Assembly: GCA_036924285.1 (NCBI GenBank)
Contig: JAYKYS010000001.1
Coordinates: 13,913,501-13,977,500 of the forward strand
Direction: 5' to 3'
DNA from: Asterella californica
Lineage: Eukaryota > Streptophyta > Marchantiopsida > Marchantiales > Aytoniaceae
DNA length: 64,000 nucleotides
Below are positions 46,460-57,982 of the stretch, one piece after another. The translations under genes were made by a program, and so were the position numbers. The notes under the pieces are model-generated. The model made no database searches, had not been told where the DNA came from, and was given only the letters and a program-made list of their open reading frames with translations. The first letter of the stretch is position 1. Each line of letters starts with the position of its first letter.

Positions 46460-47575
46460 TTATGACATAATTATTATCTCTACTGCTCTTGTCTTCTGAC
46501 TTCTCTTTTTGGCATCCGCTGTCTTTTTTTTGGTGGCTGCTACTTCTATGGTGACAATTGTCTTCTCTCTTGGACATAAAACTGGTTCAGCGTCATATGA
46601 CTCCACATCAGTGTCAAACTGGTACTCTTCTCGAGGTAGAGGCAATGTCAGACTAGGAGACTATCAACAAATAACAAACATAAGTACATATAAACTTTGT
46701 GAAAATCATTAACATCATACATAAAACACAATGGTAAAAATCATACACGCTGATCACACATACTGACCTATAGCTTCTTGCTCACACAACTTCTTGACAT
46801 CATGTTTCTCTACAAATCGGATCTCCTCATTCGTCAGTTCTTGTTTAGCTCATATCGTTGCAAAAGAATACAAATAACATAGAATGCGAGTGAAGAATAA
46901 TAATAAAGGATAAGAAGTAGATAAAATTAAGAAGTAACTTAAGAGCAAGAATAAAACAGTCATAAAATGGAATGAAGACAAGACACGAATTTATAAAAGG
47001 ATGCAAGAAAGTCGTCTTGTCCAAATCGGCTTATGACCTTTTTACGAACAGTGACACGTTGTCTTTCTTCAATGAACCAGTGGTCAAGATCACCCACAGT
47101 GTCACACTCACGCTTGGTTTTATCTCGCATACTTCATCAACAAATAACACGATTAGACATAAGATATTTAGTTCATGACTAACTATTACTAGAAGATGAA
47201 TCAATGATAATATAAAGTTCAGAACTATATCTTTGAACATACCACTGGAAAGAACGAGAGAGCTGTCGATCAGTGGATGACTTGTCTTGAGCACATAGAA
47301 GATCTCTTTCAGCCTCCTCAACCCAATGCATCTTTAACTCTTCGGATAGAAAAACCTCGAAACTCTCATGTGGAACTCAAAGAGGGCATGTAGACTCCTC
47401 TCCCTCTAACAAAAGTGCAAACATGGCTCTAATCTTCTTATGCATCTCATAACGTTGATTTCTCAATGCGTTCTGCATATCTTGAAGTACCCATTGCTCA
47501 CTAATGCAAGACCTATTTTTGAACATGATCTTGATCTCTCTTTCGACTCTCACTTGCTATACGAGAGAAATGTCA
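46460..47575 (-). pseudogene. Unrecognised coding region, broken or multi-exon
   Basis: Minus-strand protein-like stretches in order: 47,575-47,179 (MFKNRSCISEQWVLQDMQNA, YEMHKKIRAMFALLLEGEES, an in-frame TGA where Trp is plausible, then FLSEELKMHWVEEAERDLL); about 47,135-46,980 (KRECDTVGDLDHWFIEERQR, KKVISRFGQDDFLASFYKF); about 46,855-46,770 (QELTNEEIRFVEKHDVKKLC, then a possible GT donor); 46,645-46,460 (EEYQFDTDVESYDAEPVLCP and a Lys-rich tail KKKTADAKKRSQK). Charged helices with conserved-looking aromatics suggest a real protein once; it could be an intron-bearing gene, but I could not join the pieces in phase. Possible source: a transposon-encoded protein. I do not recognise the family. 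Confidence 0.4.
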
Positions 47576-47599
47576 TTATAATAGAACATGTGGTTGTCA

Positions 47600-48155
47600 A
47601 TTCATGACTACCCTTACTCGTAAGACGCGAGGACTGAGCAACAATCTCGCTCTTATCAATGGACCCTCGAGGTTGATGGACCTTGTAAGACGGGGCTCTA
47701 GAATGAACTCAAACTTGAATGTTCTTAGAGGTGCATTCTCATGCTTTATATCATGAGAAAAATAGTACATGATAAGATTAAGACCAATGCTGACCTCCCA
47801 AAGTGAGCACACGGATCGCTGATGTGGTTTACATGCAGTCTTAGATCTGATACTCCAAAATAACATCTAGAGGGCTCAGAATGAGTCAAACAAGAGCTCG
47901 TTGGAAAGCTCTCGAAGAGTACAAACCATGACATTTAAAGCATTCCTTCAGCCTTGTCTCTAGTGGCTCGTTTTTGGAGAAAAAACGATCCTTTCAGAAA
48001 GTTTTGGTGAACTTTGACGCTCTTGTCTATTAGTAAAAGTACTCTTTTGCTACATCTATCCTCATGCCGACTTAGACGTAACTGATTATTATACCAAATA
48101 CTTTTATCAAACAAATTTTCACCTCTAATCGATAAGTAAAACTCTACTTATTACA
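47600..48155 (-). repeat. 3' LTR of the deleted chromovirus
   Basis: In minus sense it starts TGTAATAAGTAGAGTT at 48155, directly after the tract CGGGGAGGTT. It aligns over about 400 bp, at roughly 80%, with 49,005-49,433 (shared GACCTCCCAAAGTGAGCACAC, AACATCTAGAGGG, GAACCATGACATTTAA or close variants). The far end near 47,600 is not defined. Confidence 0.7.
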
Positions 48156-48167
48156 AACCTCCCCGTT

Positions 48168-49012
48168 TCAAGAAGCAACATCATCGTTGTCCGAGTGATG
48201 TTCGAAAGCTTTCACTACGAGTGGTGCGGTTTTAAGATTAGTTGTAGTTTCCCATGTTGCTTCATGTAATGGATATCCTTTTCATTTCACCAAGTAATCT
48301 ACGCATTGATGACGAGTCTCATGAACACGTTTCTTCAAGATGAATTCTACTTCAAACTCTTCTTCGTCATCGATGATTTGAGGAAGAGGCTGAGATTATT
48401 ATGAATTAAGAAGAATTGCATCGTTATGGATCGTTAGGGTCGTGGTGCATATTGTCATAATAAGGATACATGAAAAACTGGATGAATCTTCATGTGATAT
48501 GGAAGTTCGAGTTGATATGCAACTGCTCCTATTCTTTGAACAACATAGAAAGATCCGATGAAGCGAGGGTTGAATTTATGACTGCCGACCAACATAAAGT
48601 TGGTTGTGGATAACCATACTTGATCATCAATCATGAACTCTTCATGTCGACGGTGTCCATCAGCATATTGCTTTTGTCCATTCTGAGCAAACTTGCAATT
48701 TCATCTTAGCTTTTTTTACTCCTTGCTGAATTAGTGCAGCGAATTCATTGACAACATCCACTTTGGTGTTGACCACCTTGTACATAATCGTCTCAAGCTT
48801 ATCGGTGTGAGAGGGTATTCTTCGTACATGAGATAAAAAGGAGTTTCACGAGTAGATGCATTGAGGGAATTGTTGTAGGCAAATTCTACCAAAAGAAGTA
48901 AGGTGTCTCACTTCGCTTGCTCCTCTTGAGTAAAGGTCCGTAACATGTCCTCGGTTGTTTGATTGGCTTTTTCAGTTTGTCCATCGATCTTTCAATTTAT
49001 CCCATATTTTAT
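48168..49012 (-). pseudogene. Chromovirus integrase C-terminus with chromodomain
   Basis: Minus strand, three frames. 49,000-48,780 reads IDGQTEKANQTTEDMLRTFT, a TGA in place of Trp, then LLLLVEFAYNNS and TPFYLMYEEYPLTP, the end of the integrase core. 48,660-48,450 reads NFMLVGSHKFNPRFIGSFYV and RIGAVAYQLELPYHMKIHPV, the GPF/Y-type module. 48,340-48,168 reads a chromodomain: VEFILKKRV, YLVK, TGA for Trp, KGYPLHEATWE. The chromodomain directs integration to marked chromatin in chromoviruses. Gag, PR, RT and most of the integrase are deleted; the left-over body joins the 5' LTR at about 49,010. Confidence 0.88.
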
Positions 49013-49433
49013 ATAGTGAGAGAAAGAGTAGATGATAAGATTCAGACCAATGTAGACCTCCCAAAGTGAGCACACGTATCACTGACGTGATTTACATATA
49101 ACCTTATATCCGAAACTTCAGAACAACATCTAGAGGGTTCAGAATGAGCCAAACAAGGACTAATTGGAAAGCACTCAAAGAGTACGAACCATGACATTTA
49201 ACACATGCCTTAAGCCTTGTCTCTAGCGGCCTCTTTTCAGATAAAAACAAACATTTGGATCCTCAAATTCCTTCTGGAAAGTTTTGGTGAACTTTTGACG
49301 CTCTCGTCTATTAGTATAAGTACTTTTGTTGCATCTATCCTCGGACTGACTTAGACGTGACTGATTGTTATACCAAAGATTTTACTAAACAAATTTTCAC
49401 TTATTATCGACAAATAGAACTCTACTTATTACA
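49005..49433 (-). repeat. 5' LTR of the deleted chromovirus (truncated)
   Basis: In minus sense it starts TGTAATAAGTAGAGTT at 49433 and aligns with 48,155-47,745. Its 3' part is lost at the junction with integrase sequence. ATTTTATATAGTGAG at the breakpoint resembles both partners, so the join may have used that homology. Confidence 0.65.
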
Positions 49434-50725
49434 GATCTAGTGGAGTGGACGATTGCGAGAGAACTAACGGTGTTACAAATACTACCAGTTTTTGTACAAG
49501 TGGGGTCGTGGACTGTTCGACTCCTTACACCATGGCTCTGATCATGTTCGTTATGATCAAAGCAATGTCGTAGAAGTCACATATGTCCTAGTGATCTCTA
49601 CTGTCTCAACATCGTCAGGCACTGAGTGTACATAATATCAAGTCGAGGAATATCACCACCACCATGTGTTGTGGAAAGGACTAACGGAGATAGGTCCGGT
49701 GGAGGTCGTCCATGACTTGAACCACCAGACCTAGTCATGACTAAGTGATTTGAATACTACAGCTGTGAAAAAAATCAACAGATGGCTCAAAACTAGAAAT
49801 AGTCGTGGTACTTTAGGTCACTAGTAGAGACATGCAATTAGATCTTGAGAACTTACGATGTTCTAGTGAGACCCACTAATAGAGTAGAGAAAGGATGGAT
49901 AGATAAGAAGTCCGGTGGGACCTATCAGTAAATTGAATGGTGAAATGAAGAGCTAAAAAGCTCTATGTAAGACCTACGAAAAATGTAATATTCAGAACTG
50001 AAAAAAGATAATTTGGAAGATAACACAAAGGTCAGATGGGTCACTATAAGGATCTAGTGGGTCCATGAAAGAGCTACAAAGAAATAATACAAATCTGAAA
50101 AGCTCGGGAGCTTGGAAGAGGTCAAAATCTGACCTCTGACCTATAAGGATATCTTTGGGTTCAAACAGAGTGCTAGAAAGTAAAATACAGATCTAGGAGT
50201 GGATCGTGAGAAAGGGGGACAAGCTACAAGGTGCCAACAAGCACAAAGAGCACAAACAAATGTCAAAGGAGCACCAAATTACATTCAAGTACTCACAATG
50301 AAATTCATACATCATTGAATCATAGAAAATGAGCATACATTTGTTATGGCATGCAAAATTTGCATTCCAATGCTCAAACATACTAGTGTACATCATCATA
50401 ATGCTATTATAGTGAAAACACGTGATTATAGTAAAAATTCGAAGGCATTCGAGTCTTACAAGCTACTGACTGCTCCTCGGTAGCTTGTTGATTCCATGGC
50501 AGCTCATATAACCTCCAAACTCTCATCCTCCAGTTCAATTCCATCAGAGGGATCTGAACAATTTTGGCACTCTCTATGCTAGTATTAGTGATTCACAATA
50601 GCAATAAGACATGACAACAGCTCGCGCACTCCACATCTCTCTCTCTCTCTTTTACCCTATGAGTCAACAACTCGATATGTTCTCTAGGTTCTTTCACTAA
50701 GGTGACAAGACTTAATTCGAGCCAA
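49434..50725. other. Spacer without recognised gene
   Basis: Words of the type CTAGTGGGTCC / CCGGTGGGACC recur between 49,680 and 50,070. A (TC)n run lies at 50,637-50,651. No coding motif is visible. Confidence 0.4.
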
Positions 50726-50962
50726 TTTACGATGCGGATCGCATCGTTAAAAAAGGTTCGAAATCTTAAAGGGCTCAATTAACGATGAAATTTACGATAC
50801 GGATCTCATCATAAATCTCTCCACCTTTAGTTTATGATGGTTTACGATGCAATCCGTATCATAAATCCATCTGTTGTTTAGGGTGGTTTACAATATGATC
50901 CACATTGCAAATACATCATCCTTTTGAAAAGGGTGTGGTTTATGATGCAGACCGCACATAAA
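50726..50962. repeat. GATGC palindromic repeat cluster 2
   Basis: Five units of an imperfect 25 bp palindrome, consensus TTTAYGATGCGGATYGCATC followed by RTAAA, at 50,726-50,750 (core ACGATGCG-GAT-CGCATCGT perfect), 50,791-50,815, 50,841-50,865, 50,887-50,911 and 50,939-50,962, spaced about 50-65 bp. The first and second read GATGC(A)CGG; the third is the reverse complement. Confidence 0.8.
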
Positions 50963-51859
50963 TCTATGTCTCCTCCTTTTACGATGTTTCGAGTAGCGTA
51001 AAAATGTGTTTGTTAAAAGTTAGTATGTTAGTACATTGTTGTTTTATTAGGTTAGTACGTCGTTGCTTTTGTTGTTAGCAGTTAAATCAAATTGAATTAG
51101 TTTGTTAGATTATCACTAAGTCTTTATTATTATGTAGTTTATGGTGATTTTACAGTCGCACAAATTAATGATTTGTTTGTATACCATGCATACTATTATT
51201 ATGATAAGTACATTTATAAGATTCTAATTGTTTTAAAAATATTTGTCCGTATTAGTTTAGTACAAATGAGTTATTGTGAGTTCTTTAATATGATTAGTGT
51301 AGTGTAAAGTAATTTTGTAGTCTTAGTTCTAAAATTTATTCATTCATTCATTCATTCATTTGAGTTTAGTATTAAGTATATTATTACTAGTTATTTAATA
51401 TAGTTAAGGTAGTATATGATAGTTTGTGATATTTGTTAGGTGTAATGATTGCTTATTATTTTTCTCAGTTATACCATATTTGTGCCACCTCTTAAGTTAG
51501 GATTTATTTTGCATTGATAGTGTAGTAATATCTTGAATGATCAACGTAATCTACAATAGTTTATGACACTATTGTAGACATAAGGTTTGAATTATTTGTA
51601 TGATATTGTATAATATGCATTGTAATTATTATTAGTTTATACGATTGTTGTATGCCCTAATATGACTTAGACTCGTTTAATTGAAGTTTTACTTGTATGA
51701 ACAATATGCTTCTGGTACCCCGAATCCGGATGGACAAGCACGTGATAGGAGATGTGATAGATCTCATACTCCAGTCGACAGTAGTACATCATAAGACTCT
51801 TAATATGGTAGCTGGTCGCAGTCACCATCTATCATCAGAAAGCAAGAGCCACAAAAAAA
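50963..51859. other. AT-rich spacer with a TTCA microsatellite
   Basis: A run of about five TTCA units lies at 51,337-51,360. Nothing else is recognised. Confidence 0.5.
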
Positions 51860-52140
51860 GGGCAGATACTGTGAACTTTCTGGCTTTACGTTATCCGGGC
51901 TTCAGCTGCGGCCTACGGCCTTCCCTTGGCTTCAGTAATAATCCTAAGTATGACGTAGATCTAAAATCTACTGAAATGGACAATCCGCCGGAAACCAAAC
52001 TCAAAAAAAGAACCGCACGTGCGAGTTTGCCCGCATGCGGCTCAAGCAACGAAGAGTTTAGGCCCCGGTTAACGATGTCCTCGTGTGGATTTAGCAGTAA
52101 CAGCAGTGCTTGTCATTGCATCAAGTGTAGAGATGGTGTG
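51860..52140 (-). pseudogene. Organelle-like fragment carrying a group II intron 3' end
   Basis: GC-rich sequence unlike its AT-rich surroundings. On the minus strand it contains AACCGGGGCC, then the domain V listed separately, then a short hairpin GTAGAT/ATCTAC at about 51,954-51,970 that could belong to domain VI, then AGGGAAGGCCGTAGGCCGCA. It is most simply a nuclear insertion of mitochondrial or plastid DNA. Exact ends and source gene are not determined. The plus-strand open frame across it is not a gene. Confidence 0.6.
52010..52043 (-). ncRNA. Group II intron domain V
   Basis: The 34 nt minus-strand sequence starts GAGCCGCATG and ends CGTGCGGTTC. These two arms pair over 10 bp. An internal CA bulge and a 4 bp upper stem closed by a CAAA loop give the standard domain V shape. 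The catalytic triad AGC is at positions 2-4. It is the ribozyme core of group II introns; here it is a lone fragment in nuclear DNA, so not expected to be active. Confidence 0.85.
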
Positions 52141-52292
52141 CTAAAGATGGCGATGATTGCATGGGATCAAGAGCGACGATGAAGTCATCATGATGGAGGG
52201 GAGTCATCGAAGTATACGAGTCAACATAGATCAGATACGAAGCAGACCCATCACCTCTAGTGCAGTTTTTTGTCATTGTCTTGTTGAGCGGG

Positions 52293-52510
52293 ATGTCGAG
52301 TTGAGAGTTTTCATAGGAAGGGCGGAACCTTCTGGCTGTGATATGACCTTGAAGGCTATGTTCGGTCTACTCAGGGAAGCGTTGGGCTTCAAGCTGTGGT
52401 TGATTACTATACAGAGGCAGGGTTCAGGTCATAAAGGGCACTATAGACACTCACTCAGGTCGAATGGACCCTCCAGTATGTTCAGGAAGCGAAGATCAGA
52501 TCAGACTAGC
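52293..52510 (-). repeat. Truncated third LTR (F)
   Basis: It matches the first ~217 bp (plus sense) of LTRs D and E with only a few differences and ends at 52,508-52,511, where it joins gag sequence across the shared trinucleotide GCA. The outer end carries TGTCG preceded by A, next to the GCGGG target duplication. Confidence 0.85.
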
Positions 52511-52796
52511 ATCTATTAACTATCGCTTGCAAAGCTTTGGTAGATTTCAACTCACCCCCTCCAACGATCGGATGCTGTTGGACCACGGCCGCAAGTGTCT
52601 TCACAATCTCAGCCGTATCTAGACCAGATGCAGATGTCGCTGCAGCCGCTGGTGCTACAGAAGGAGCTGCAGTAGACGTAGATGCAGCATGCGTAGAAGT
52701 AGCAGCAGCAGCACTCTTGCGATCCATCTCTTCTTCTTGTAGTGAACTCAACCTTCTCAATCAATCACCCCAAGAGCTCTCAGTGGAAGCACCAGA
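52511..52796 (-). pseudogene. gag N-terminal fragment beside LTR D
   Basis: It encodes about 84 codons nearly identical to the gag start at 61,800-62,052 (MRRLSSLQEEEMDRKS, then an Ala/Ser/Thr-rich stretch), plus the leader and primer-binding region. It is a leftover of a second internal region lost by deletion. Confidence 0.9.
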
Positions 52797-54124
52797 TGTC
52801 GAGTTGAGAGTTTTCCTGAGAAGGGCGGAACCTTCTGGCTGTGATATGACCTTGAAGGCTATGTTCGGTCTATTCAAGGAAGCGTTGGGCTTCAAGCTGT
52901 GGTTGATTACTATACAGAGGCAGGGTTCAGGTCATAAAGGGCACTATAGACACTCACTCAGGTCGAATGGACCCTCCAGTATGTTCAGGAAGCGAAGATC
53001 AGATCAGACTAGCAGTAATAAGGTCAGACAGCGAACTTTAACGGTCCAGAATCAGAAACATACGATGGTTCAGACTTCAGAACTCCTCCTACATGTAAAT
53101 GAGGCCCTACTGACCATACACACGAAGTTTCAGCTTGAGATCAAATCAGAGTGTCGAGATATGGGCAGAAATGTTCTGAGCAGAGAAATTATGGCAATTT
53201 CTGGTACCCAGACAGCTATTTCGACCTAGAACAGAGAATTGGCTCGATCACTTTCAAAGATTCTTACAGGATTTGCAGTACATAGCTTGCTGAACACTCC
53301 TGTGAAGTTGGGCCTCCTGATTGTACACAGAACTCCAGATCTCGCTCTCTGAAGTTGATGCTCTAGATTGAGAGCTTTTCGGACCCCCTCTGCTTCAGCG
53401 GTCGTCCTGAGTTACTCACAATTTCAATTGACATGAAAATTTGGGGACAGTCGTAGCCCTGCTGACAATGAACGCGACCTCGAAGGTTTGAAGCGATTTT
53501 CTCAAATCTACTGCGATTGATACCGAAAACCCCAAAATCAACAAAAGTGCTGCAATTCTGGCACAAATCGAACTTCAATCAGCCATAACTCCTTCTTTAT
53601 TGCTCCAAATCGATCAAAAATTTCGCTGACAGTGCTTGGCACGACGAACCCTATCTCCCTGTGCTCTCAGATTTTGAAGATCCCTCTCCAAATGCTCGAA
53701 CTCCTCTTAAGACCCCTACTACTAAGTTTAGTAGTACGCAAAGACAAAATTGGACCAATGGGAGTTCATAGCTTCACTCCCCTGTCCTTTTGTGTCCCAA
53801 ACCACGTGGTGACTTGATTTTGCACAAAGGCTACCACGTCAAGCCCCTAAAGTGCCAGCGTAGACCCTAAACTACATGCAAAGACATGTAAAACGACGCG
53901 TAATTCCGAAAGATAACCTAACCTCGCTAGGAAGCATGCATGGGCGACATGTAATTACAACCCATGGGCTTAACTCAATCTACGTGGTAATCAACCTACT
54001 AAGACTCAAAAATATATAACATCCTCCAGTGTCGACTTCTCTGAGGTCATAATTTCACTCAGAGAGACTAACGCTTGACAGAGAGGTGAATTATTTACAA
54101 TGTAAAATGATTCACATCACGACA
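52797..54124 (-). repeat. LTR D (3' LTR)
   Basis: 1,328 bp, TGTCG...CGACA ends. Pairs with LTR E, with which it shares length exactly and about 99% of bases. In minus sense it starts TGTCGTGATGTGAATC straight after the polypurine tract. Confidence 0.95.
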
Positions 54125-54136
54125 TCCACCCCCTCC
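54125..54136 (-). promoter_or_regulatory. Polypurine tract
   Basis: The minus strand reads GGAGGGGGTGGA directly before the TGTCG start of LTR D and 35 nt after the integrase stop at 54,171. Confidence 0.85.
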
Positions 54137-54170
54137 AAACCTGCACATCCTCCAGCATGTGTCAGCCTCT

Positions 54171-56319
54171 TCAGTCTTCAGTTTGTTCTTCATCATCATC
54201 GTTCTCCTCCGCCTCAACCTCTTCAGTAGCCGAGGCGTCTTCATCTCTTGTCACTCTCTGTTCAGACTCCAGAAAGTTGAACAAATCTACTGATCCTCCA
54301 CGTTGTTTGAACAACTTCACTCGCTTGCAGGCCACAGATAGTTTCAAAGGAGTACCATCTAACTCACGTAAACCATAAGTGGCATTCTCGTATACATCTA
54401 ACACAACATAAGGCCCGAACCATCTTCGCGAGAACTTACGAAGTGTAGAATGCTGGTTCTCCAGCGTGCTATCATACACCAGAACCCAATCACCAACACG
54501 TATTGGCTTTGGTCGTAGTCGGTGAGTCTTGTCGAAACGCTCTTTGTGTCTGACTCGAGCCACCTTCAGCTTCTCTTGCGCCTCAGCAAGATCCTCCTCC
54601 CTTCGCTCCAACTGCCTAGTTCGTAAAGCAAGGAGTGAAGTATGATCTATACCATCTTCCCACGGTAGCGTAGCCCACGTAGGAAAGTCCTCCTCAGCAG
54701 GCATGATCGGTTTCTGCCCCAGCATAAGCTCAACTGGCATATAGCCAGTCGTGGTACAATGTGTAGTTCTATCAGCCCATAAAAAAAATAGAAGTAGTCT
54801 CGGCCATTCTCTAGGCCTACCATCACATGCTTTTACCAAAGCGTGAACAATAGAAGGGTGTCCTCGCTCGCTCTTACCAATGCCTTCTGGATTCATGGCA
54901 GTAGTAAGTCGAAGCTTTACTCCATAACGAGCAAAGAACTCCTTCGCTTCTGCACCTCTCAGCTCGCTCTTATCTGCTCGTAGTCTTCCAACAGATCCAT
55001 AACGACAGATGATATCTTCAAGCACGAATCTACATATGTTCTCTGTAGTCTTCGTCCGTAGTGCTCGTCCCTCCACGTAGTTGGAGAGATCTTCCTGAGC
55101 TAACACCAAGTAGCGCATCCCTCACAGTCCCGGCGGCATCATCACAAGATCAAGGACCCACGAAAAATGAATACTAGGTGGATAAGTAGGTACAAGTCCA
55201 TCTCTGTAACGGACTTTAGAGTAGAACTGGCAGTGCAAACATGATCCAACAAAATCCACTACGTCTTGATACAAACCCTTCCACCAGTATCGCTCCTTCA
55301 TCTTCGTATACGTAGCCCAAACTCCACGGTGTCCAGCCCACAAGGTGTCATGAAACTCCTTAAGCAGATTCAGCTTCGTTGGTTGATCATCCACCACTCT
55401 AGCCAGCATTCCGTCTCTTCTCTTCGGACGTTTCCACAGGTAACCTTCACGTAGAAGATAACCGTACGTCTTTAGTCTGATCTCATTAAACTCTGCATCA
55501 CTCCAACCCTCTCGTCTGCATAATAAACTCAGATAATATCCGATATCGCGGAACTTTTCCGTGTAGAACTCCTCGTAGAACGGCAGTGGTTCCAAGTCTG
55601 AAGTACGCTGACCAACTTGGCACCAAACGTCTCTCTTCTCTTCATTTTCGACCTCTGTAATCATCTCTTCCTCATCTGTATAACGAGCCCTATATAACAT
55701 GTCTGCAACATGGTTATCCTTTCCTGCTACATGCTTCAGCTCGGGGTTCATACTCCGGATATAAGCAATCCATCGTAGCATTGCTATGTCTGGAGTATTA
55801 CAGTTTGCTATCATACCTAGCAAAGGCAAACAATCTGTTTCTACTATCACACGGGCACCTATCAAGAACTCTCGGTCTACCTTCATAGCAGTAACAGCTC
55901 CCCACAACTCACGCTTCACTTGAGGATAGTTACGTTGTCTATCTGTTAAGATCCGAGCTCCAAACCTTGAAACAAACCGCACGCCTTCTGCATCTTCTTG
56001 ACCGACTGCCCATCCAATCGCCTTTGGACTCGTGTCAACAGTCAGCATGATAGGTCTTCCGCTCTCGTAGCTAAGTCTCCTTAGTACAGGTGGAGACTTC
56101 AGAATCTCTTTCAGCTGCTCCATCGTCTTGTGATGCTCTTGCCGCCAAGTAAGCCTCTTCCTCTTTCTCAGAAGTGCATACAGAGGCTCGGCAATGTGTG
56201 CATAATGAGGAATACTCACACGAAAGAACACACAAGCTCCTAAGAATCGTCGAACCTCAGTGATGTTGGTACAGTCTGCTATCCTCGCTATAGCATCTAC
56301 CTTCTCTGGGTTCGGCCGT
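54171..56319 (-). pseudogene. RNase H and integrase of the young Ty3 element
   Basis: Downstream half of pol. RNase H begins near 56,080 (GRPIMLTVDTSPKAIGWAVG; later RELWGAVTAM, VIVETDCLPL, KHVAGKDNHVADML), with its Asp and Glu residues present. The integrase zinc finger is at about 55,420-55,200 (FHDTLWAGHRGVW ... CLHCQ), the core at 55,160-54,700 (VLDLVMMPPGL; GKSERGHPSIVHALV; LWADRTTHCTTTGYMPVEL; LMLGQKPIMPAEE) and the C-terminal domain GDWVLVYDSTLENQHST, FSRRWFGPYVVL, LRELDGTPLKL, followed by an acidic tail. One in-frame TGA at 55,122-55,124 interrupts the core, one transition away from CGA. Upstream it is cut from RT by a solo LTR. No chromodomain. Confidence 0.9.
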
Positions 56320-57982
56320 TGTCGAGGCGAGAGTTTCCTGGGAAGGGCGAACCTTCTAGCTGTGATACGATCGTGAAGAGGAGGGCGAAAACCACACACG
56401 GAATACGGATCGCAAGAGAAAACACCACCACGTTCTCGATCTGGCCAAGATAAAACACGGCGTGCAAGTAGATCTTCAAATCCAGGTCAATCAGATTGCA
56501 AAGCTCACGTTCAGCAACTCAGAATATCAGAAAACTGCTCCTGTGAAGCACCAGCGCGTTCACCTAGAAGCTTCCCGTTTTCTTTTCAGAAAAGTATGCG
56601 TACAAGTTCTTGGTCTCCTCTCTACTCGATTCTACTCTCTACTCTCAATCCCTCGATATCAAAACTCTGATCAGACAAAAGTTCTCTTCAGACGTGACCT
56701 CTGTAAAATCTTCTCCTCAGCTCTACTGTTTCTCTCTACTCGATAGCTCCCGCACGGTAAACTCTACACTGCTCGATGATCGACAAACTGCGATAATGCG
56801 ATAATGCCCTCAGAATTCTCTCTCTCCGGAGTACACCCCTCTAGGTTTTCCTCCATCCTACGCATCCTTCACTGTCACCTGGCAGAGGTAAAAGATACCC
56901 TAAACAGATGGCAGCAGAAAATTAAATCACTGATAATATATCTACACGTAAGAAGACTATTTCACTAAGCTTCGTAGATTCATCTGTACGGACGGCCACC
57001 GTCTCGACTGTACAGTCAGCATCTGACACCTCCAGTCGAAGTAACTCCACCACGGCTACCTCTGGCCACCGGAATCACCTCGTTCTGACACGTGGAGCCC
57101 GAGTTATCATCATTGTCGTTTCTCGGCCCCCTTAAACTTCGAAGTGCCGTAAGTATTGCCTCAGGTATCAGTTTCACTTGATTTTTCGACCCAAGTGAAT
57201 AGTATTTCGAACTCTACATTTTTCTACAAAAGAATTGGTACCGACTTGGAGTATCTTTGATGCCATCTCGCTACCCCAGGACTTAGAGGGCCGCAACCGA
57301 ATTCGTACTAATTACCCCGCCAACCCGAAGGTGAGAGGTCCATTTCGAAACCCGGTGGTAATCTCCCTCTAGCATCCACACTAGGTGATTGCACTAGTGC
57401 AGGGGTAGACGGAGGCGTCCCGCATTCACGGTACGTTTAAGGGACATCTAGTGTCCCGCCCCTAGGCAACTTGGTGCCCCTCATATTCCCCCGAAGGGGC
57501 CAGCCTACTCCAAGCCGGTTGTGAGTCTGAAGGGATTTGATCCGGAGACCTCCTCCCTACAAGTTTCTCAGCTACACCACGGAAGCTGATCTCACAACTG
57601 GTTTTGAAGACCAGTTTCTAAGCTAATATGCTAGAAAGCTACGGTATTTCGTCTTTCCTTTGCTAACACGAAGTGCCATAACTTTCTCTAGACATGCTCT
57701 ATGGTAAATTTCCCGGTATCAGAAATCTTGTAGAAGAACTCCAAGTAACTTTTTGCCTGCAACTCCGTTTGCAACTTTTGAACATACCACGGTGATCAGC
57801 GCGACGAGACCTACGCCGTGGTGTTTTCAGATTTTCGAATGGACACTTCCTCCAGAATCGACTTCTCTGAGATCTTAGCTTCACTTAGAGAGACTAACTT
57901 CTAACTGAGAGGTGAATTATTCACTATGTGGAATAACTGAGAGGTGAATTATTCACTATGTGGAATAATTCACATCACGACA
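56320..57982 (-). mobile_element. Solo LTR of a related family inserted in pol
   Basis: 1,663 bp with TGTCG...CGACA ends. Its first 60 bp (GAGAGTTTCCTGGGAAGGGCG) and its last 120 bp (GACTTCTCTGAGATCTTAGC ... TTCACATCACGACA) match LTRs D/E but the middle is diverged. CCGT is duplicated on both sides (56,316-56,319 and 57,983-57,986). No internal genes remain, as expected after recombination between two LTRs. A 32 bp tandem doubling lies at 57,903-57,966. With the insertion left out, the flanking pol frames are continuous. Confidence 0.85.
57519..57601 (-). other. tRNA-like (A-box/B-box) segment in the solo LTR
   Basis: On the minus strand GTAGCTGAGAAACTTG resembles a Pol III A box, and GGATCAAATCC, about 30 nt further, resembles a B box. 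The segment is flanked by the inverted repeat CCAGTTGTGAG / CTCACAACCGG. I could not fold a proper cloverleaf, so it may be a tRNA-derived SINE piece or chance. The LTR is 335 bp longer than D/E, which leaves room for an insertion. Confidence 0.25.

Noticed and set aside
51697..52182. Plus-strand open frame of 161 codons
   Set aside because: Its middle is the antisense of the group II intron domain V, so the frame cannot be an ordinary gene.
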